A stretch of 47,908 bases of DNA, taken from positions 1 through 47,908 of the forward strand of contig JAJZQG010000036.1 of the NCBI GenBank assembly GCA_021847645.1. Reading direction: 5' to 3'. Under the pieces are notes generated by a model that was not told the origin of the DNA, did not search any database, and saw only the letters and a program-made list of their open reading frames with translations. The position numbers were made by a program, and so were the translations under genes. This DNA comes from Myxococcales bacterium. Lineage in GTDB: Bacteria > Myxococcota_A > Polyangia > Polyangiales > Polyangiaceae. Positions 35,324 to 43,893 of the stretch are shown here, piece after piece. The number at the start of each line of letters is the position of its first letter. The first letter of the stretch is position 1.

Positions 35324-36706
35324 ATGAAGAAGAACTACTGGGTGGTCGGAGGAGTTGTCGTAGCCGGTCTGGCCTTGCTGGTGCCGGTGGTGAATCTGGT
35401 GGTGGGCTCGCCCAAAGGGACAGCCGTGACACGCACCGCGACGTCGGATCCGCAGCTTGCCCAGGCGGCGCAGGTGCTCGAGGCGCGGTGCGCGAACTGC
35501 CACACGACAGATACGAAGATGCCATTTTACGCGGCGCTTCCGGTGGCCGGCGAAATCATACGCAAGGACATCGATGCCGGGCGGCGGTCGATGGATCTGA
35601 CCGTGGCGCTCTACCCCAAGGACGGGGGCGCCCCCTCGGAGGTCGCGCTGGCGAAGATCGAATACGAGGTCGGGCGAGGACAGATGCCTCCTGGCCGCTA
35701 TCTTGCCTTGCACTGGGACGGCGGGCTTTCGGCGTCGGACAAGGATACGCTGGCGCGCTGGATCCGGGGCACCCGGATTGCCCACTATGCGCCGGCCGGG
35801 CTCCCGGAGAGCGTGGCGGCCGACGCGGTGCACCCGATTCCGGCAAAGGTCGAGGTCGACGCGCGCAAGGTGGCGCTGGGGGAGAAGCTGTACCACGACA
35901 AGCGGCTGTCGGGCGACGACACGCTGTCGTGCGCCACGTGCCACGACCTGGCCAAAGGCGGGACGGATCAGGAAAAGACGTCCCGGGGTATTCGCGGGCA
36001 GATGGGGCCGATCAACGCGCCGACGACGTACAACTCGATGTGGCAGACGCGACAATTCTGGGATGGCCGGGCCGCAACGCTGCAAGAGCAAGCCGGCGGG
36101 CCGCCGCTCAATCCGGTGGAGATGGGCTCGACCGGCTGGGATCAGATCGTCGCCAAGCTGCAGGCCGACGAAGCCCTGGCGCGAGAGTTCACGGCCGTGT
36201 ATCCGGAGGGCTTCACGGGCAAGACGATTACCGACGCTATCGCCGAGTACGAGAAGACGCTGGCGACGCCCAATTCCAAGTTCGACAGGTACCTGGCAGG
36301 AGACGCGGCGGCGTTGGACGCCGACGAGAAGCACGGCTATGAGGTATTCCGTAGCGAAGGCTGCCACACGTGCCACGTCGGGCGGTTGCTCGGCGGGCAG
36401 TCGTTCGAGCTGATGGGGCGCAAGGCGGACTACTTCGCAGACCGGGGCAACCTGACGCCGGTCGACGAGGGACGGTACAACGCGACGAAGAAGGAGGAGG
36501 ACCGCAGGCACTTCAAGGTACCGACGCTGCGCAACGTGGCATTGACGCATCCGTACTTCCACGACGGCACGGTGGAGGATCTACCGGCGGCGGTGCGGGC
36601 GATGGCGAAATACGAGGTGGGGAGGCCGATGTCCGAGGGGGATGTGCAGGTAGTCGCAAAGTTCCTGCGCACGCTCACCGGGCAGTACCGTGGCCAGTCG
36701 CTCTGA
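35324..36706 (+). CDS. Triheme cytochrome c peroxidase (MauG/YhjA-like)
   Basis: A 460-residue exported, probably N-terminally anchored protein ('VVGGVVVAGLALLVPVV'). Three CXXCH haem c sites are visible: CANCH (56-60) in an N-terminal haem-binding domain, CATCH (203-207) and CHTCH (347-351) in a classical two-haem cytochrome c peroxidase core. 'QFWDGRAATLQEQAGGPPLN' and 'VPTLRNVALTHPYFHDG' are hallmarks of the peroxidase/MauG family. The extra N-terminal haem makes it like E. coli YhjA, which takes electrons from quinol to reduce H2O2 in the periplasm. MauG-type modification of another protein is an alternative. GGAGGAG precedes the start. Its own haem-maturation genes are not in the window. 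It converges on the coiled-coil gene. Confidence 0.93.
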   Translation: MKKNYWVVGGVVVAGLALLVPVVNLVVGSPKGTAVTRTATSDPQLAQAAQVLEARCANCHTTDTKMPFYAALPVAGEIIRKDIDAGRRSMDLTVALYPKDGGAPSEVALAKIEYEVGRGQMPPGRYLALHWDGGLSASDKDTLARWIRGTRIAHYAPAGLPESVAADAVHPIPAKVEVDARKVALGEKLYHDKRLSGDDTLSCATCHDLAKGGTDQEKTSRGIRGQMGPINAPTTYNSMWQTRQFWDGRAATLQEQAGGPPLNPVEMGSTGWDQIVAKLQADEALAREFTAVYPEGFTGKTITDAIAEYEKTLATPNSKFDRYLAGDAAALDADEKHGYEVFRSEGCHTCHVGRLLGGQSFELMGRKADYFADRGNLTPVDEGRYNATKKEEDRRHFKVPTLRNVALTHPYFHDGTVEDLPAAVRAMAKYEVGRPMSEGDVQVVAKFLRTLTGQYRGQSL

Positions 36707-36872
36707 CGAGCAGTCCACCCCGTTCTGGTAGGGGCACGCCGTCGCGCTTCGCGCGCACTCATGAACCATCATCGGGGTGAAGCCGATCGGCCCGTGCGCA
36801 GGGTTCGATCCGCTGCACCGTCACCTCCGAGAACATGGGAGCCGTCCGAGCCGGTCCCGGCGATGCCGCTGC

Positions 36873-37502
36873 CTACCGCACGGGGTTGTGCAGGAATCGA
36901 TCGAGCACCGTGCGGATGGCCTCACGCTGTCCTCTGCCCAGCGCCGGGTCCCGATCCAGCGCCTCGTCCGCGGGCAGCGTCGGTGCGCCATCCACGCGTG
37001 GCGCGGGGACTGGAACGAACCGCTGATACACCTCGCGCAGCGCCTCCCGCTGGTTGGGCGCCAGGCGATCGTCGCTCTCGACGGCTTGCAGGAAACTGGG
37101 ACCGTCCGGCGGCGGCGGCGGCGAGATCCGGGTTTGGTCCTTGGCTTCCGGCCGGGTCGGCGCGGTCTTGACCGTTGTGGGTTGCGGTGGCGTCCGTGGC
37201 GCGGGCGGCTTGTCCGCAACCGGGACAATCTGCGGGGCAGGGCGCGCGGACGCAGGCGTCTTGGGCTCGGCCGCCGCGGGCTTGCGTCGCATCGCTTGCA
37301 CGGCGCGGTCCCATGCCGACGCGGCGCGAGGAGCATGCGTGTCCGTGCCTGCGGGTTGCGACGGCGCCGCGGCAGCGGATTGACGCTCGAGCTCGGCAAT
37401 CCGGCGATCGACTTGCTCGAGCTCCGCGTGCAGCTCGGCGCGACGCTTTTTGGCAGCTGCCAGGTCCTGCTGGATCGAGTCCGCGTCGGATCGGTCGGCC
37501 AT
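36873..37502 (-). CDS. Coiled-coil / Pro-rich hypothetical protein
   Basis: A 209-residue hydrophilic protein. Residues ~1-45 are a strong coiled coil ('LAAAKKRRAELHAELEQVDR', 'RIAELERQ'), residues ~50-135 are Pro/Ala/Lys-rich and likely unstructured, and the C-terminal ~75 residues have two similar short helices ('NQREALREVYQRFVP' and 'GQREAIRTVLDRFLH'), a duplicated motif. No signal peptide or membrane segment. I do not recognise a family. The two repeats of 'QREA(L/I)R' with a following aromatic suggest a small helical module used for protein contact. The start ATG at 37502 is at the head of the coiled coil. The divergent neighbour is a Cys-rich lipoprotein. Confidence 0.65.
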   Translation of the reverse strand: MADRSDADSIQQDLAAAKKRRAELHAELEQVDRRIAELERQSAAAAPSQPAGTDTHAPRAASAWDRAVQAMRRKPAAAEPKTPASARPAPQIVPVADKPPAPRTPPQPTTVKTAPTRPEAKDQTRISPPPPPDGPSFLQAVESDDRLAPNQREALREVYQRFVPVPAPRVDGAPTLPADEALDRDPALGRGQREAIRTVLDRFLHNPVR

Positions 37503-37720
37503 GGAAGGATTGTCGGGCGTTTGTGTGGCGGCTGCGAGAGAATTCAGATCGGTGAAGGCGTGACCCGGCGCGCAGTTCGGATGTTTGAACGTTCGCCCAA
37601 GACGTCTGTTGAGTCTGGCTTTTCCCCCCTGCGGTTGTCATCATCGATTGCGCGACTGCCGCTTCTGCCGAATACTCACGAGATGGCTCATGGCCAGTCC
37701 ACGAAGGAGAAGGTGCGAAC
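37503..37720. promoter_or_regulatory. 218-base divergent promoter region
   Basis: This region lies between the leftward coiled-coil gene and the rightward cystine-rich lipoprotein operon. It is relatively AT-richer than the genes. A strong ribosome site (GAAGGAGAAGG at 37703-37713) precedes the lipoprotein ATG. No certain promoter boxes. Confidence 0.4.
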
Positions 37721-39499
37721 ATGAGAGGTGCGTACGTTTGCTGGGGAGCCATCGCATGGGCGGTTGCGTCGGCCGCGTGCAGCGGCTCTGACTCGGCTTC
37801 TCTTGCGCCGACCGGTGGTACGGGCGGCGCGGATGCCTCGGTAGAGGCCTCTACCGGCGGCACCGGTGCACAGCCCTCGGGAGGTTCGGGTGGCACGGCG
37901 GGCCATGCAGGTGCTGCCGGCACGGGCGGCACGGCGGGCCATGCAGGTGCTGCCGGCACGGGCGGCACGGCGGGCTATGCAGGTGCTGCCGGCACGGGCG
38001 GCACGGCTGGCGGTGCGGGTACCGCCGGCACGGGTGGAAGCGCCACCGGAGGCTCGGGGGGAGCGACGGGAGGCGCCGCGGGAACCGCCGGCACGGCTGG
38101 AGCTGCGGGAGCCGGCGGTACCGGTGGACCTGCGCCGACTAGCTGCCACCCATTCGGCGACAGCTGCTCGACCGGTGCGGACTGCTGCTCGATGAGCTGC
38201 AGCCCGACGACTCACCTGTGCGGGAGAAACATCCTGGCCTGCTCGCAGCCGGGAGCGCCGTGCGGGGACAACACCGAATGCTGCAATCTCAATTGCACGG
38301 CAGGAAAGTGCCAGTCCGACGCGTGCGTCGGCGACGGCAAGCCGTGTGCGGCTGGCGGAACGGCGTGCTGCAGCGGCACGTGCTCCAACGGAACCTGCGC
38401 GGACGTCAATGGTCCGGGAGTGACATGCCTGACGGCGGGCAACGCCTGCACGTCCTCGTCGGCGTGCTGCTCGGGGCTGTGTGAGAACAACGCGTGCGTG
38501 CTGGGTGTGTCGCAGTGCGTGCAGGTTGGCGACATCTGCGCCGACAACCTGGAATGCTGCAGCGGGCAGTGTTTGAAAGCCGCGCAGACCGACACGTACG
38601 GCGCCTGCGTGGCGCTCGGCGTGGGGCCCAACCGCTGCGAGGACGGGCTTGCGGGGATGATCTGCTCCAGCTGCGGGATCTGCTGCAGCCGCGCCTGTGC
38701 GCCCGGACCCAAGGGCGTATTCATCTGCCAGCCGCCCACCGGCTGCCGACCCGCGGGCGAGCTGTGTTCGACCGCCTCGGATTGCTGCGGCGGCGATCCG
38801 AGCACCGGGCTTCCCGGTGCAGGAGAGTCGGTCGTTACCTGCGAGAAGCTCACCTCCACGGACCTGTTCGGAAGATGCAAGTCGCAGGCTTGCACTCCCC
38901 AGGGCGATGTCTGCCAGCTCTCGGGCGGAGCTTGCAGCGCCTCGTCGACCTCGCTGCCCTCCAACTGCTGTCCCACGTACGCCAATCCGTCGAACCCGGC
39001 ATGGAAGAAGGGGACTTGCGAATTCGACTCGCTGCTGATTCCGCGGTGCAACGGCCTGGCCGAGTGCGTCCCAGCGGGCGGCTACTGCTCCACCGCTTCC
39101 GATTGCTGTAACGGACTTCCGTGCGTTCCCGACCCGAGCGACGGCGACAAGCTCAAGTGCTACGTTCCGTCCGACTCGGGCGTAGCTTGCGTGGACCCGG
39201 GCGGCCCCTGCACGGCCGGCGCGGACTGCTGCCCTCCGTCGACCTGCGTCGTCGCTCCCGGTGACGTGTTCGGGACCTGCGGCAGCCAGGGAACCGGGGG
39301 CTCGGGCGGCGGCGGCACTGGAGGCGCGGGAGGCACCGGGGGCGAACCCCCGGAAGGCGGCGTGGACGCAGCCACGGGTGGAACCGGCGGACAACCGTCG
39401 TGCGCAGCCTATGGTCAAGTCTGCACCCAGACCAGCGATTGCTGCTACACGAGCTCGGGAGTGCAATGCATCAGCGGACATTGCATCATCCAGGGTTGA
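37721..39499 (+). CDS. Lipoprotein with ~11 cystine-knot-like CC modules
   Basis: A 592-residue predicted lipoprotein. The leader ends 'AVASAACSGSD', Cys about residue 21. A Gly/Thr/Ala linker (~30-140) contains four copies of a 12-residue unit encoded by 36-bp repeats. From ~145 to 592 run about eleven modules of pattern C-x5-7-C-x5-6-C-C-x3-4-C, for example 'CSTGADCCSMSC', 'CGDNTECCNLNC', 'CTSSSACCSGLC' and 'CADNLECCSGQC'. The adjacent CC doublet and spacing recall inhibitor cystine-knot/knottin folds, which are very stable extracellular domains. A second Gly-rich linker precedes the last module. No catalytic motif is seen; structural or binding (adhesion, toxin-like, inhibitor) roles are possible. 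The ribosome site is strong. The vWA gene follows 25 bases later on the same strand, so the two probably form an operon. Confidence 0.85.
   Translation: MRGAYVCWGAIAWAVASAACSGSDSASLAPTGGTGGADASVEASTGGTGAQPSGGSGGTAGHAGAAGTGGTAGHAGAAGTGGTAGYAGAAGTGGTAGGAGTAGTGGSATGGSGGATGGAAGTAGTAGAAGAGGTGGPAPTSCHPFGDSCSTGADCCSMSCSPTTHLCGRNILACSQPGAPCGDNTECCNLNCTAGKCQSDACVGDGKPCAAGGTACCSGTCSNGTCADVNGPGVTCLTAGNACTSSSACCSGLCENNACVLGVSQCVQVGDICADNLECCSGQCLKAAQTDTYGACVALGVGPNRCEDGLAGMICSSCGICCSRACAPGPKGVFICQPPTGCRPAGELCSTASDCCGGDPSTGLPGAGESVVTCEKLTSTDLFGRCKSQACTPQGDVCQLSGGACSASSTSLPSNCCPTYANPSNPAWKKGTCEFDSLLIPRCNGLAECVPAGGYCSTASDCCNGLPCVPDPSDGDKLKCYVPSDSGVACVDPGGPCTAGADCCPPSTCVVAPGDVFGTCGSQGTGGSGGGGTGGAGGTGGEPPEGGVDAATGGTGGQPSCAAYGQVCTQTSDCCYTSSGVQCISGHCIIQG
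37892..38035 (+). repeat. 36-bp tandem repeat within the cystine-rich lipoprotein
   Basis: Four consecutive copies of a 36-base unit start at 37892, 37928, 37964 and 38000; the first three are nearly identical and the fourth diverges. They encode the 12-residue unit 'GTAGHAGAAGTG' in the linker after the lipobox. Confidence 0.9.
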
Positions 39500-39524
39500 C
39501 CGAACTCGATCGGAGACCGTCTTG

Positions 39525-40805
39525 ATGAACACGCGACAACTACCTAGCATTCTTCGCCGCAGCCTGACCCTGGGCGCGCTGGCCGCGATCGGCGCGGTGC
39601 TCGTGCCCGCCTGCGGCAGCGACGGCTCGCAAGGAGCAGCCGGCGACGGCCAGGACGGCGGCCCGGCAGACGGGACGATCGACGGCTCGAGCGACGTGCT
39701 TGTCTCGCCGGACGGCGACCACGGCGACTCGGCGAACGGCGATTCGTCGACAGGCGACGGCAGCCTCGTCGACAGCCCGTGTGGCGGCGAGCAGGTCGTC
39801 GCCCAGCACGTGCCCGTCAATCTGCTGGTGATCGTCGACCGATCGGGCAGCATGGACCAGACGCCGGCGGGCTTCACATCGAGCAAGTGGGTCACGCTCG
39901 TGGGCGCGCTCAAGTCCTCGCTCGGAGCCATCCAGGACAAGATGTCCGTCGGCCTACTCTTCTTCCCCGACCCCAAGGTGACGCAAGCGGACGGCTGCGG
40001 CATGTCGGCCGGCGACAGCGTGGCGATCGGCATCGACAAGGGCACCTCGACCGTTCCGCTCATCGACGCAGCGCTCGACGCCGCCAGCTCGGCGCCGTCG
40101 GGCAACACGCCCACGGCCGACGCGCTCGCGCTGGCGCACAGGTACTTCACCACAGGGGCCGGCGCGCAGCTCTCTGGCGAGAAGCACGTTCTGCTGGCGC
40201 TCGACGGCGGCCCCAACTGCAACTCCGCGCTCACCTGCACCGCCGCGAGCTGCACGGTCAACATCGATCGCAGCTCGGTCGACCTGACCAAGTCCGCGTG
40301 CCCGATCGATCCGAACTCCTGCTGCGGCAACGGATCGGACACGACCCTCAACAAGTCCTGCCTGGACGACACCCGCACGGAAGCCCAGGTCGCGAGCCTG
40401 ACAGCCGCCGGAGTGACCACCTACGTGATCGGTATCCCCGGAAGCGACTTGTACGCTGGCGTCCTCGACGCGCTCGCGGTGGCCGGTGGGGAGGCCGTGT
40501 CCACGACCTCCCCCAAGTACTACGAAGTGGCCGACGCTCAGCAGTTGACCGATACCCTCGTGTCGATCACGACGAGCCTGGTCAAGACCTGCGAATTCCA
40601 GCTCAGCACGACGCCGCCCGATCCGGACAACGTCAATGTGCTCATCGACGGCACGGTGCTGCCCCAAGGGGGGGACAACGGCTGGGCATACGACAACAGC
40701 ACCGACCCGCCCACGATCGTGATCAAGGGCCAGACCTGCCAGAACCTCGAGACGCAGGGGGCCCACGCGGTGACGTTCGAATTCGGCTGCCCCACTGTCA
40801 AGTAG
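39525..40805 (+). CDS. von Willebrand factor A domain lipoprotein
   Basis: A 426-residue predicted lipoprotein. The leader ends 'AVLVPACGSDG', Cys about residue 30. An Asp/Gly/Ser-rich linker runs to ~85. The vWA domain follows: 'NLLVIVDRSGSMDQT' contains the D-x-S-x-S MIDAS metal site, and 'HVLLALDGGPNC' is the conserved strand-plus-Asp later in the domain. 'TYVIGIPGSD' and 'KYYEVADAQQLTDTL' complete it. The last ~85 residues carry Cys pairs ('KTCEFQLST', 'GQTCQNLE') and look like a small beta domain. vWA domains bind protein partners through Mg2+. I chose the ATG at 39525 by the signal peptide; the open frame runs back into the upstream gene. It follows the cystine-rich lipoprotein by 25 bases. 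Confidence 0.87.
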   Translation: MNTRQLPSILRRSLTLGALAAIGAVLVPACGSDGSQGAAGDGQDGGPADGTIDGSSDVLVSPDGDHGDSANGDSSTGDGSLVDSPCGGEQVVAQHVPVNLLVIVDRSGSMDQTPAGFTSSKWVTLVGALKSSLGAIQDKMSVGLLFFPDPKVTQADGCGMSAGDSVAIGIDKGTSTVPLIDAALDAASSAPSGNTPTADALALAHRYFTTGAGAQLSGEKHVLLALDGGPNCNSALTCTAASCTVNIDRSSVDLTKSACPIDPNSCCGNGSDTTLNKSCLDDTRTEAQVASLTAAGVTTYVIGIPGSDLYAGVLDALAVAGGEAVSTTSPKYYEVADAQQLTDTLVSITTSLVKTCEFQLSTTPPDPDNVNVLIDGTVLPQGGDNGWAYDNSTDPPTIVIKGQTCQNLETQGAHAVTFEFGCPTVK

Positions 40806-40858
40806 TCGCGACAGAGCCGTTGCATCCACCGCGGCGCCTGCCACACCTCCCGGCGAGC

Positions 40859-41314
40859 TCACCGCTCAGCTATCGCCACGGCGCGCTGAATGAACCGGAC
40901 GAACTGCTCGCGGTCGCAGGGGCTGGGCGGTTGGCGATAGCGGAAGGGCCGCGGCACCCCGTTCACGTAGTAGCAGTTGACGCATTGCTCGTAGCTCTGC
41001 GCCAGGAGTCCCGCGCTGTCGGTGGTTGGAGACGTGTCCGCAATCTCCCGAAGTGCGACCACGACTCCATCGTTGCACGGTGCACCGCCCGTGGGGGCAT
41101 GGATCCGCGCCGCGCCAGGGCCGCAGCATCGCCCTCTCATCATGGCCGTGGCTGCCAGCTCGTACCACCCCAACGTCGGATAATTGGTCAGTTCCGGGCC
41201 GAGGGATCGGCAGGCAAGGTATTGGCGCCATGCTTCAGGCACGACACGCCGCGGCAAGTCCGTGCCGTTCGAATGTTGGGATGGGCGGCCCTCAGTACCC
41301 CTCGGTCTTCGCAA
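40859..41314 (-). CDS. Cys-containing hypothetical protein, start uncertain
   Basis: An open frame of up to 151 residues with no recognisable family. The visible part has three Cys-bearing segments ('GRCCGPGAARIHA', 'GAPCNDGVVVALRE', 'EQCVNCYYVNGVPR') and a C-terminal amphipathic helix ('REQFVRFIQRAVAIAER'). The segment order and normal-looking residue composition suggest a real coding frame, but the furthest start (a TTG at 41314) overlaps the acyl-CoA dehydrogenase gene by 23 bases and has no ribosome site I can see. Either a downstream GTG is the start or this is the truncated 3' part of a longer gene. Treat as low-confidence. Confidence 0.35.
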   Translation of the reverse strand: MRRPRGTEGRPSQHSNGTDLPRRVVPEAWRQYLACRSLGPELTNYPTLGWYELAATAMMRGRCCGPGAARIHAPTGGAPCNDGVVVALREIADTSPTTDSAGLLAQSYEQCVNCYYVNGVPRPFRYRQPPSPCDREQFVRFIQRAVAIAER

Positions 41315-42443
41315 TAACCTCGTTCATGATCTCCCGCGTGCCGCCGCCAATCGGGTACAGCCGCGCGTCGCGGTAGAGCCGCTCCACCGTGTACTCCCGC
41401 ATGTAGCCGTAGCCCCCGTGGATCTGCACTGCCTGGTCCACCACGAACGAGCACATGTCCGACGCCGTGTTCTTTGCCATCGCCGCCAGGGATGGAACCG
41501 ACTCGCCTCGCACGTAGCGCGCCGCCAGCTCGCCCGTCAGCGCGCGCGCCGCAGCGATCCGCGTCGCCATCTCCGCCAGCTTGTGGCGCGTGACCTGGAA
41601 TCCCATCAGCGTGCGCGAGAATGCCTCGCGCTGCTTCGCGTAGGCGACCGACTCGCGATACGCCAGCTCCGCGATGGCCACACACTGGCCAGCCAGGTAC
41701 AGCCGCTCGCTGACGAAGTTCGCCATGATGGCGAGAAAGCCTGCGTTCTCCTCGCCAATGAGATTCGACACCGGTACCCGGCACGACTCGAACACCAGCT
41801 CCGCCGTGTCGCTCGATCGCCATCCCATCTTGTCGAGGTTGCGCGCCACGCTGAACCCCGGCGTGCCCCGTTCCACCACAATCAGCGACAGCCCCGCGTG
41901 CTGCGCCGGGCCCGTGCGCACCGCCGTCGTCACCACGTCCGCCCGCGTGCCCGACGTGATGAACGTCTTGGAACCGTCTACCACGTAGTGGTCACCGTCG
42001 CGCACGGCTCGCGTGCGAATCGAGGCCACGTCGGACCCGGCGCCGGGCTCGGTGATCGCCAGGGACGCGATGCGCTCGCCGCGCAGCACCGGCGTGACGA
42101 AGCGACGAATCTGCTGGGGCGTGCCGAAGCGCACGATCGGCGGAAGCGCGATGGCGTGGCTGCCGAGGCCCGCGACCGCGCCGACGCAATGGCCTGCCAG
42201 CACCATCTCCTCGCTGGCCACCAGCGCGTGCGTGATGTCGCCCCCAGCGCCTCCGGCCGACTCGGGGTAGGACAGCCCCAGCAGCCCCGCCTCCGCGGCC
42301 TTGCGTGCCAGCTCCACCGGAAAGCCGCCGTCGTCCTCCCATTGCCTCGCATACGGGCGAATCTCGCGCTCCGCAAAGCGCCGCGCCTGCTCCCGCAAGG
42401 CCGCGTGATCGTCGGTCTCGAACAGGTATCGTTGCGTGCCCAT
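41292..42443 (-). CDS. Acyl-CoA dehydrogenase
   Basis: A full-length 383-residue flavoprotein of the acyl-CoA dehydrogenase family. The N-terminal helical domain ('LREQARRFAEREIRPYARQW') leads to the FAD-binding beta region 'ASLAITEPGAGSDVASIRT' and 'DGSKTFITSGTRAD'. The C-terminal domain has 'QAVQIHGGYGYMREYTVERL' with the catalytic Glu in 'REYTVER' and 'YRDARLYPIGGGTREIM', the Arg/Asp-rich FAD and CoA contact. It oxidises acyl-CoA to trans-2-enoyl-CoA, passing electrons to ETF. Chain length or branched-chain specificity cannot be read from sequence. No ETF, thiolase or hydratase gene is adjacent, so it is not in a full beta-oxidation operon. The upstream lipoprotein gene ends 50 bases before the start. 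Confidence 0.94.
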   Translation of the reverse strand: MGTQRYLFETDDHAALREQARRFAEREIRPYARQWEDDGGFPVELARKAAEAGLLGLSYPESAGGAGGDITHALVASEEMVLAGHCVGAVAGLGSHAIALPPIVRFGTPQQIRRFVTPVLRGERIASLAITEPGAGSDVASIRTRAVRDGDHYVVDGSKTFITSGTRADVVTTAVRTGPAQHAGLSLIVVERGTPGFSVARNLDKMGWRSSDTAELVFESCRVPVSNLIGEENAGFLAIMANFVSERLYLAGQCVAIAELAYRESVAYAKQREAFSRTLMGFQVTRHKLAEMATRIAAARALTGELAARYVRGESVPSLAAMAKNTASDMCSFVVDQAVQIHGGYGYMREYTVERLYRDARLYPIGGGTREIMNEVIAKTEGY

Positions 42444-42493
42444 CGTCCGGCATCTCCCCCTCTCGAACGCCAGTCGCGGCGTTCGCGTCGAGC

Positions 42494-43771
42494 CTATTGC
42501 TGACAGCAGAACGTGACCGGCGCCGAGGTGTCCAATGACCCCGTCGACAGCCCACCGCTCCCCGCACATTGTCCCGACGCATTCGCGCTGCTGGTGAGGC
42601 GGATGGACCAGCGGTTGGCATCGAGGTTGTTCGACACGTCGTGGCAGTTGGCGTCGGCGATCTTGATATCGTTGTCCGAGGCGTTGCAGCCGTTCTTGTC
42701 GTAGAAGGTATAGCCGCCGCCGGAACAGCTTGGTTGCGGAGTGCAGGCGCAGGCGGTGCAGTCGCGCGTGTCGGTGTAGGACCCGTAGGCGAAATGACGC
42801 GCGCCCCAGCCCGACGGACACGTCTGGTTGTCCGCCGCGCGCACGCAGGGCAGGCCCGTGTATGCCCCGCCGGACTTTGCCGTACACGCATAGCCCGGAA
42901 AGCAGCCGGCGGGCCCGTTCGGCGTGCCGCACACGTCGAGGAAGGAGGCGAACGGCGCCACGCTCGACTTGGTCACCGTCGGCGAGCATGCGCCGTCGCT
43001 CGCCACGGTCGGCGAGCCCAGAAGTTTGCACGACAAGTTGCCGGAGTTACCGATGTTGGGCTTCTGGCAGCTGCCGTTCGCCAGCGTGTTCGTCCAGTCC
43101 AACAACGGATCGCTGCAATTGTCGCTCTCCGAGCAGCCGATGGGAGGCGGATTGCAGCTTGCCCCGGTCAGGGCGTCACAACCGCATGCGCACACTATCG
43201 GCCCGGACGCTTCCACGTAGTACCGGGTCGCCGTGGAGCCGTCGGGACACGGCTCGATGGGCGGTGCAGGATCGGACCAGGCCAGCTCGCGAACACGGTA
43301 GGTCCCCTCCCAGCCCACGGGCGGCGAGGCAACACACTGGTACAAGGCCTGGCAGTCCGGGTCCGCACAATCCACCAGCCCGTCGCCGTCGTCGTCCAGC
43401 CCGTTCAGGCAGTTGGTCTCCGGGCCAGCGTCGTTGACTCCCGCCTCGCTGCCTCCGGTCGAGCTTCCGCCGGTGGACGATCCGCCGGTCGATGTCCCAC
43501 CCGTGCCCGCATCGATCGTGGTGCCGCCCGTGCCGCTGCCGCCCAGTCCCGCAGCGCCGCCGGTCGAGCCTCCCACGCCCGAGCCTCCGGCGGACGACCC
43601 GCCCGCGCCGCCCAGCTCCGAGGTGCCCGCCGAGCCGCCCACCGACGCGTCCGAGGTGCCTCCGGTGCCCGCGGCCAGCTCTCCGGTTCCTTGCTGATTG
43701 AGCGTGCAGCTAGCGACAACCAGCGCCATGGTCGCTGCGGCCACAAGCACGACATCGGATCGAACAGCCAT
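42494..43771 (-). CDS. Gly-rich lipoprotein with DDDGDG repeat
   Basis: A 425-residue predicted lipoprotein. The leader ends 'MALVVASCTLNQ', Cys about residue 22. A long Gly/Ser/Thr linker with repeated 'GGSSTGG' follows to ~115. Then 'NCLNGLDDDGDGLVDCADPDCQ'-like text (split by the linker end) marks a Ca-binding-type Asp/Cys motif of the kind found in MopE-like proteins. The remaining ~290 residues are Cys-rich, about twenty Cys, with patterns such as 'CACGCDALTGASCNPPPIGC' and a C-terminal 'VTFCCQQ'. No family recognised for this part. The likely location is the cell surface. Its start is an ATG at 43771 next to a polar, basic residue; the frame is open only slightly upstream. Confidence 0.8.
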   Translation of the reverse strand: MAVRSDVVLVAAATMALVVASCTLNQQGTGELAAGTGGTSDASVGGSAGTSELGGAGGSSAGGSGVGGSTGGAAGLGGSGTGGTTIDAGTGGTSTGGSSTGGSSTGGSEAGVNDAGPETNCLNGLDDDGDGLVDCADPDCQALYQCVASPPVGWEGTYRVRELAWSDPAPPIEPCPDGSTATRYYVEASGPIVCACGCDALTGASCNPPPIGCSESDNCSDPLLDWTNTLANGSCQKPNIGNSGNLSCKLLGSPTVASDGACSPTVTKSSVAPFASFLDVCGTPNGPAGCFPGYACTAKSGGAYTGLPCVRAADNQTCPSGWGARHFAYGSYTDTRDCTACACTPQPSCSGGGYTFYDKNGCNASDNDIKIADANCHDVSNNLDANRWSIRLTSSANASGQCAGSGGLSTGSLDTSAPVTFCCQQ

Positions 43772-43893
43772 CTCGTCACCTTCCTACAAGTCGATACACT
43801 CCTGATCATGATAGCGCGCGCAACCGTGGGACACGGCGAAAACGCCGCCGGGGCCGGGCACGGCGGCGCGCCGCACGGCAGTCGACGTGAGTC

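Noticed and set aside
36790..36830. tRNA-like T-arm (GGTTCGATCC)
   Set aside because: The loop motif is present, but one stem pair fails and no acceptor, D- or anticodon arms can be found around it.
37688..40420. 910-residue open frame on the minus strand
   Set aside because: Antisense to two well-supported lipoprotein genes with signal peptides and ribosome sites; its Ala/Arg/Ser-rich translation mirrors their codon bias.
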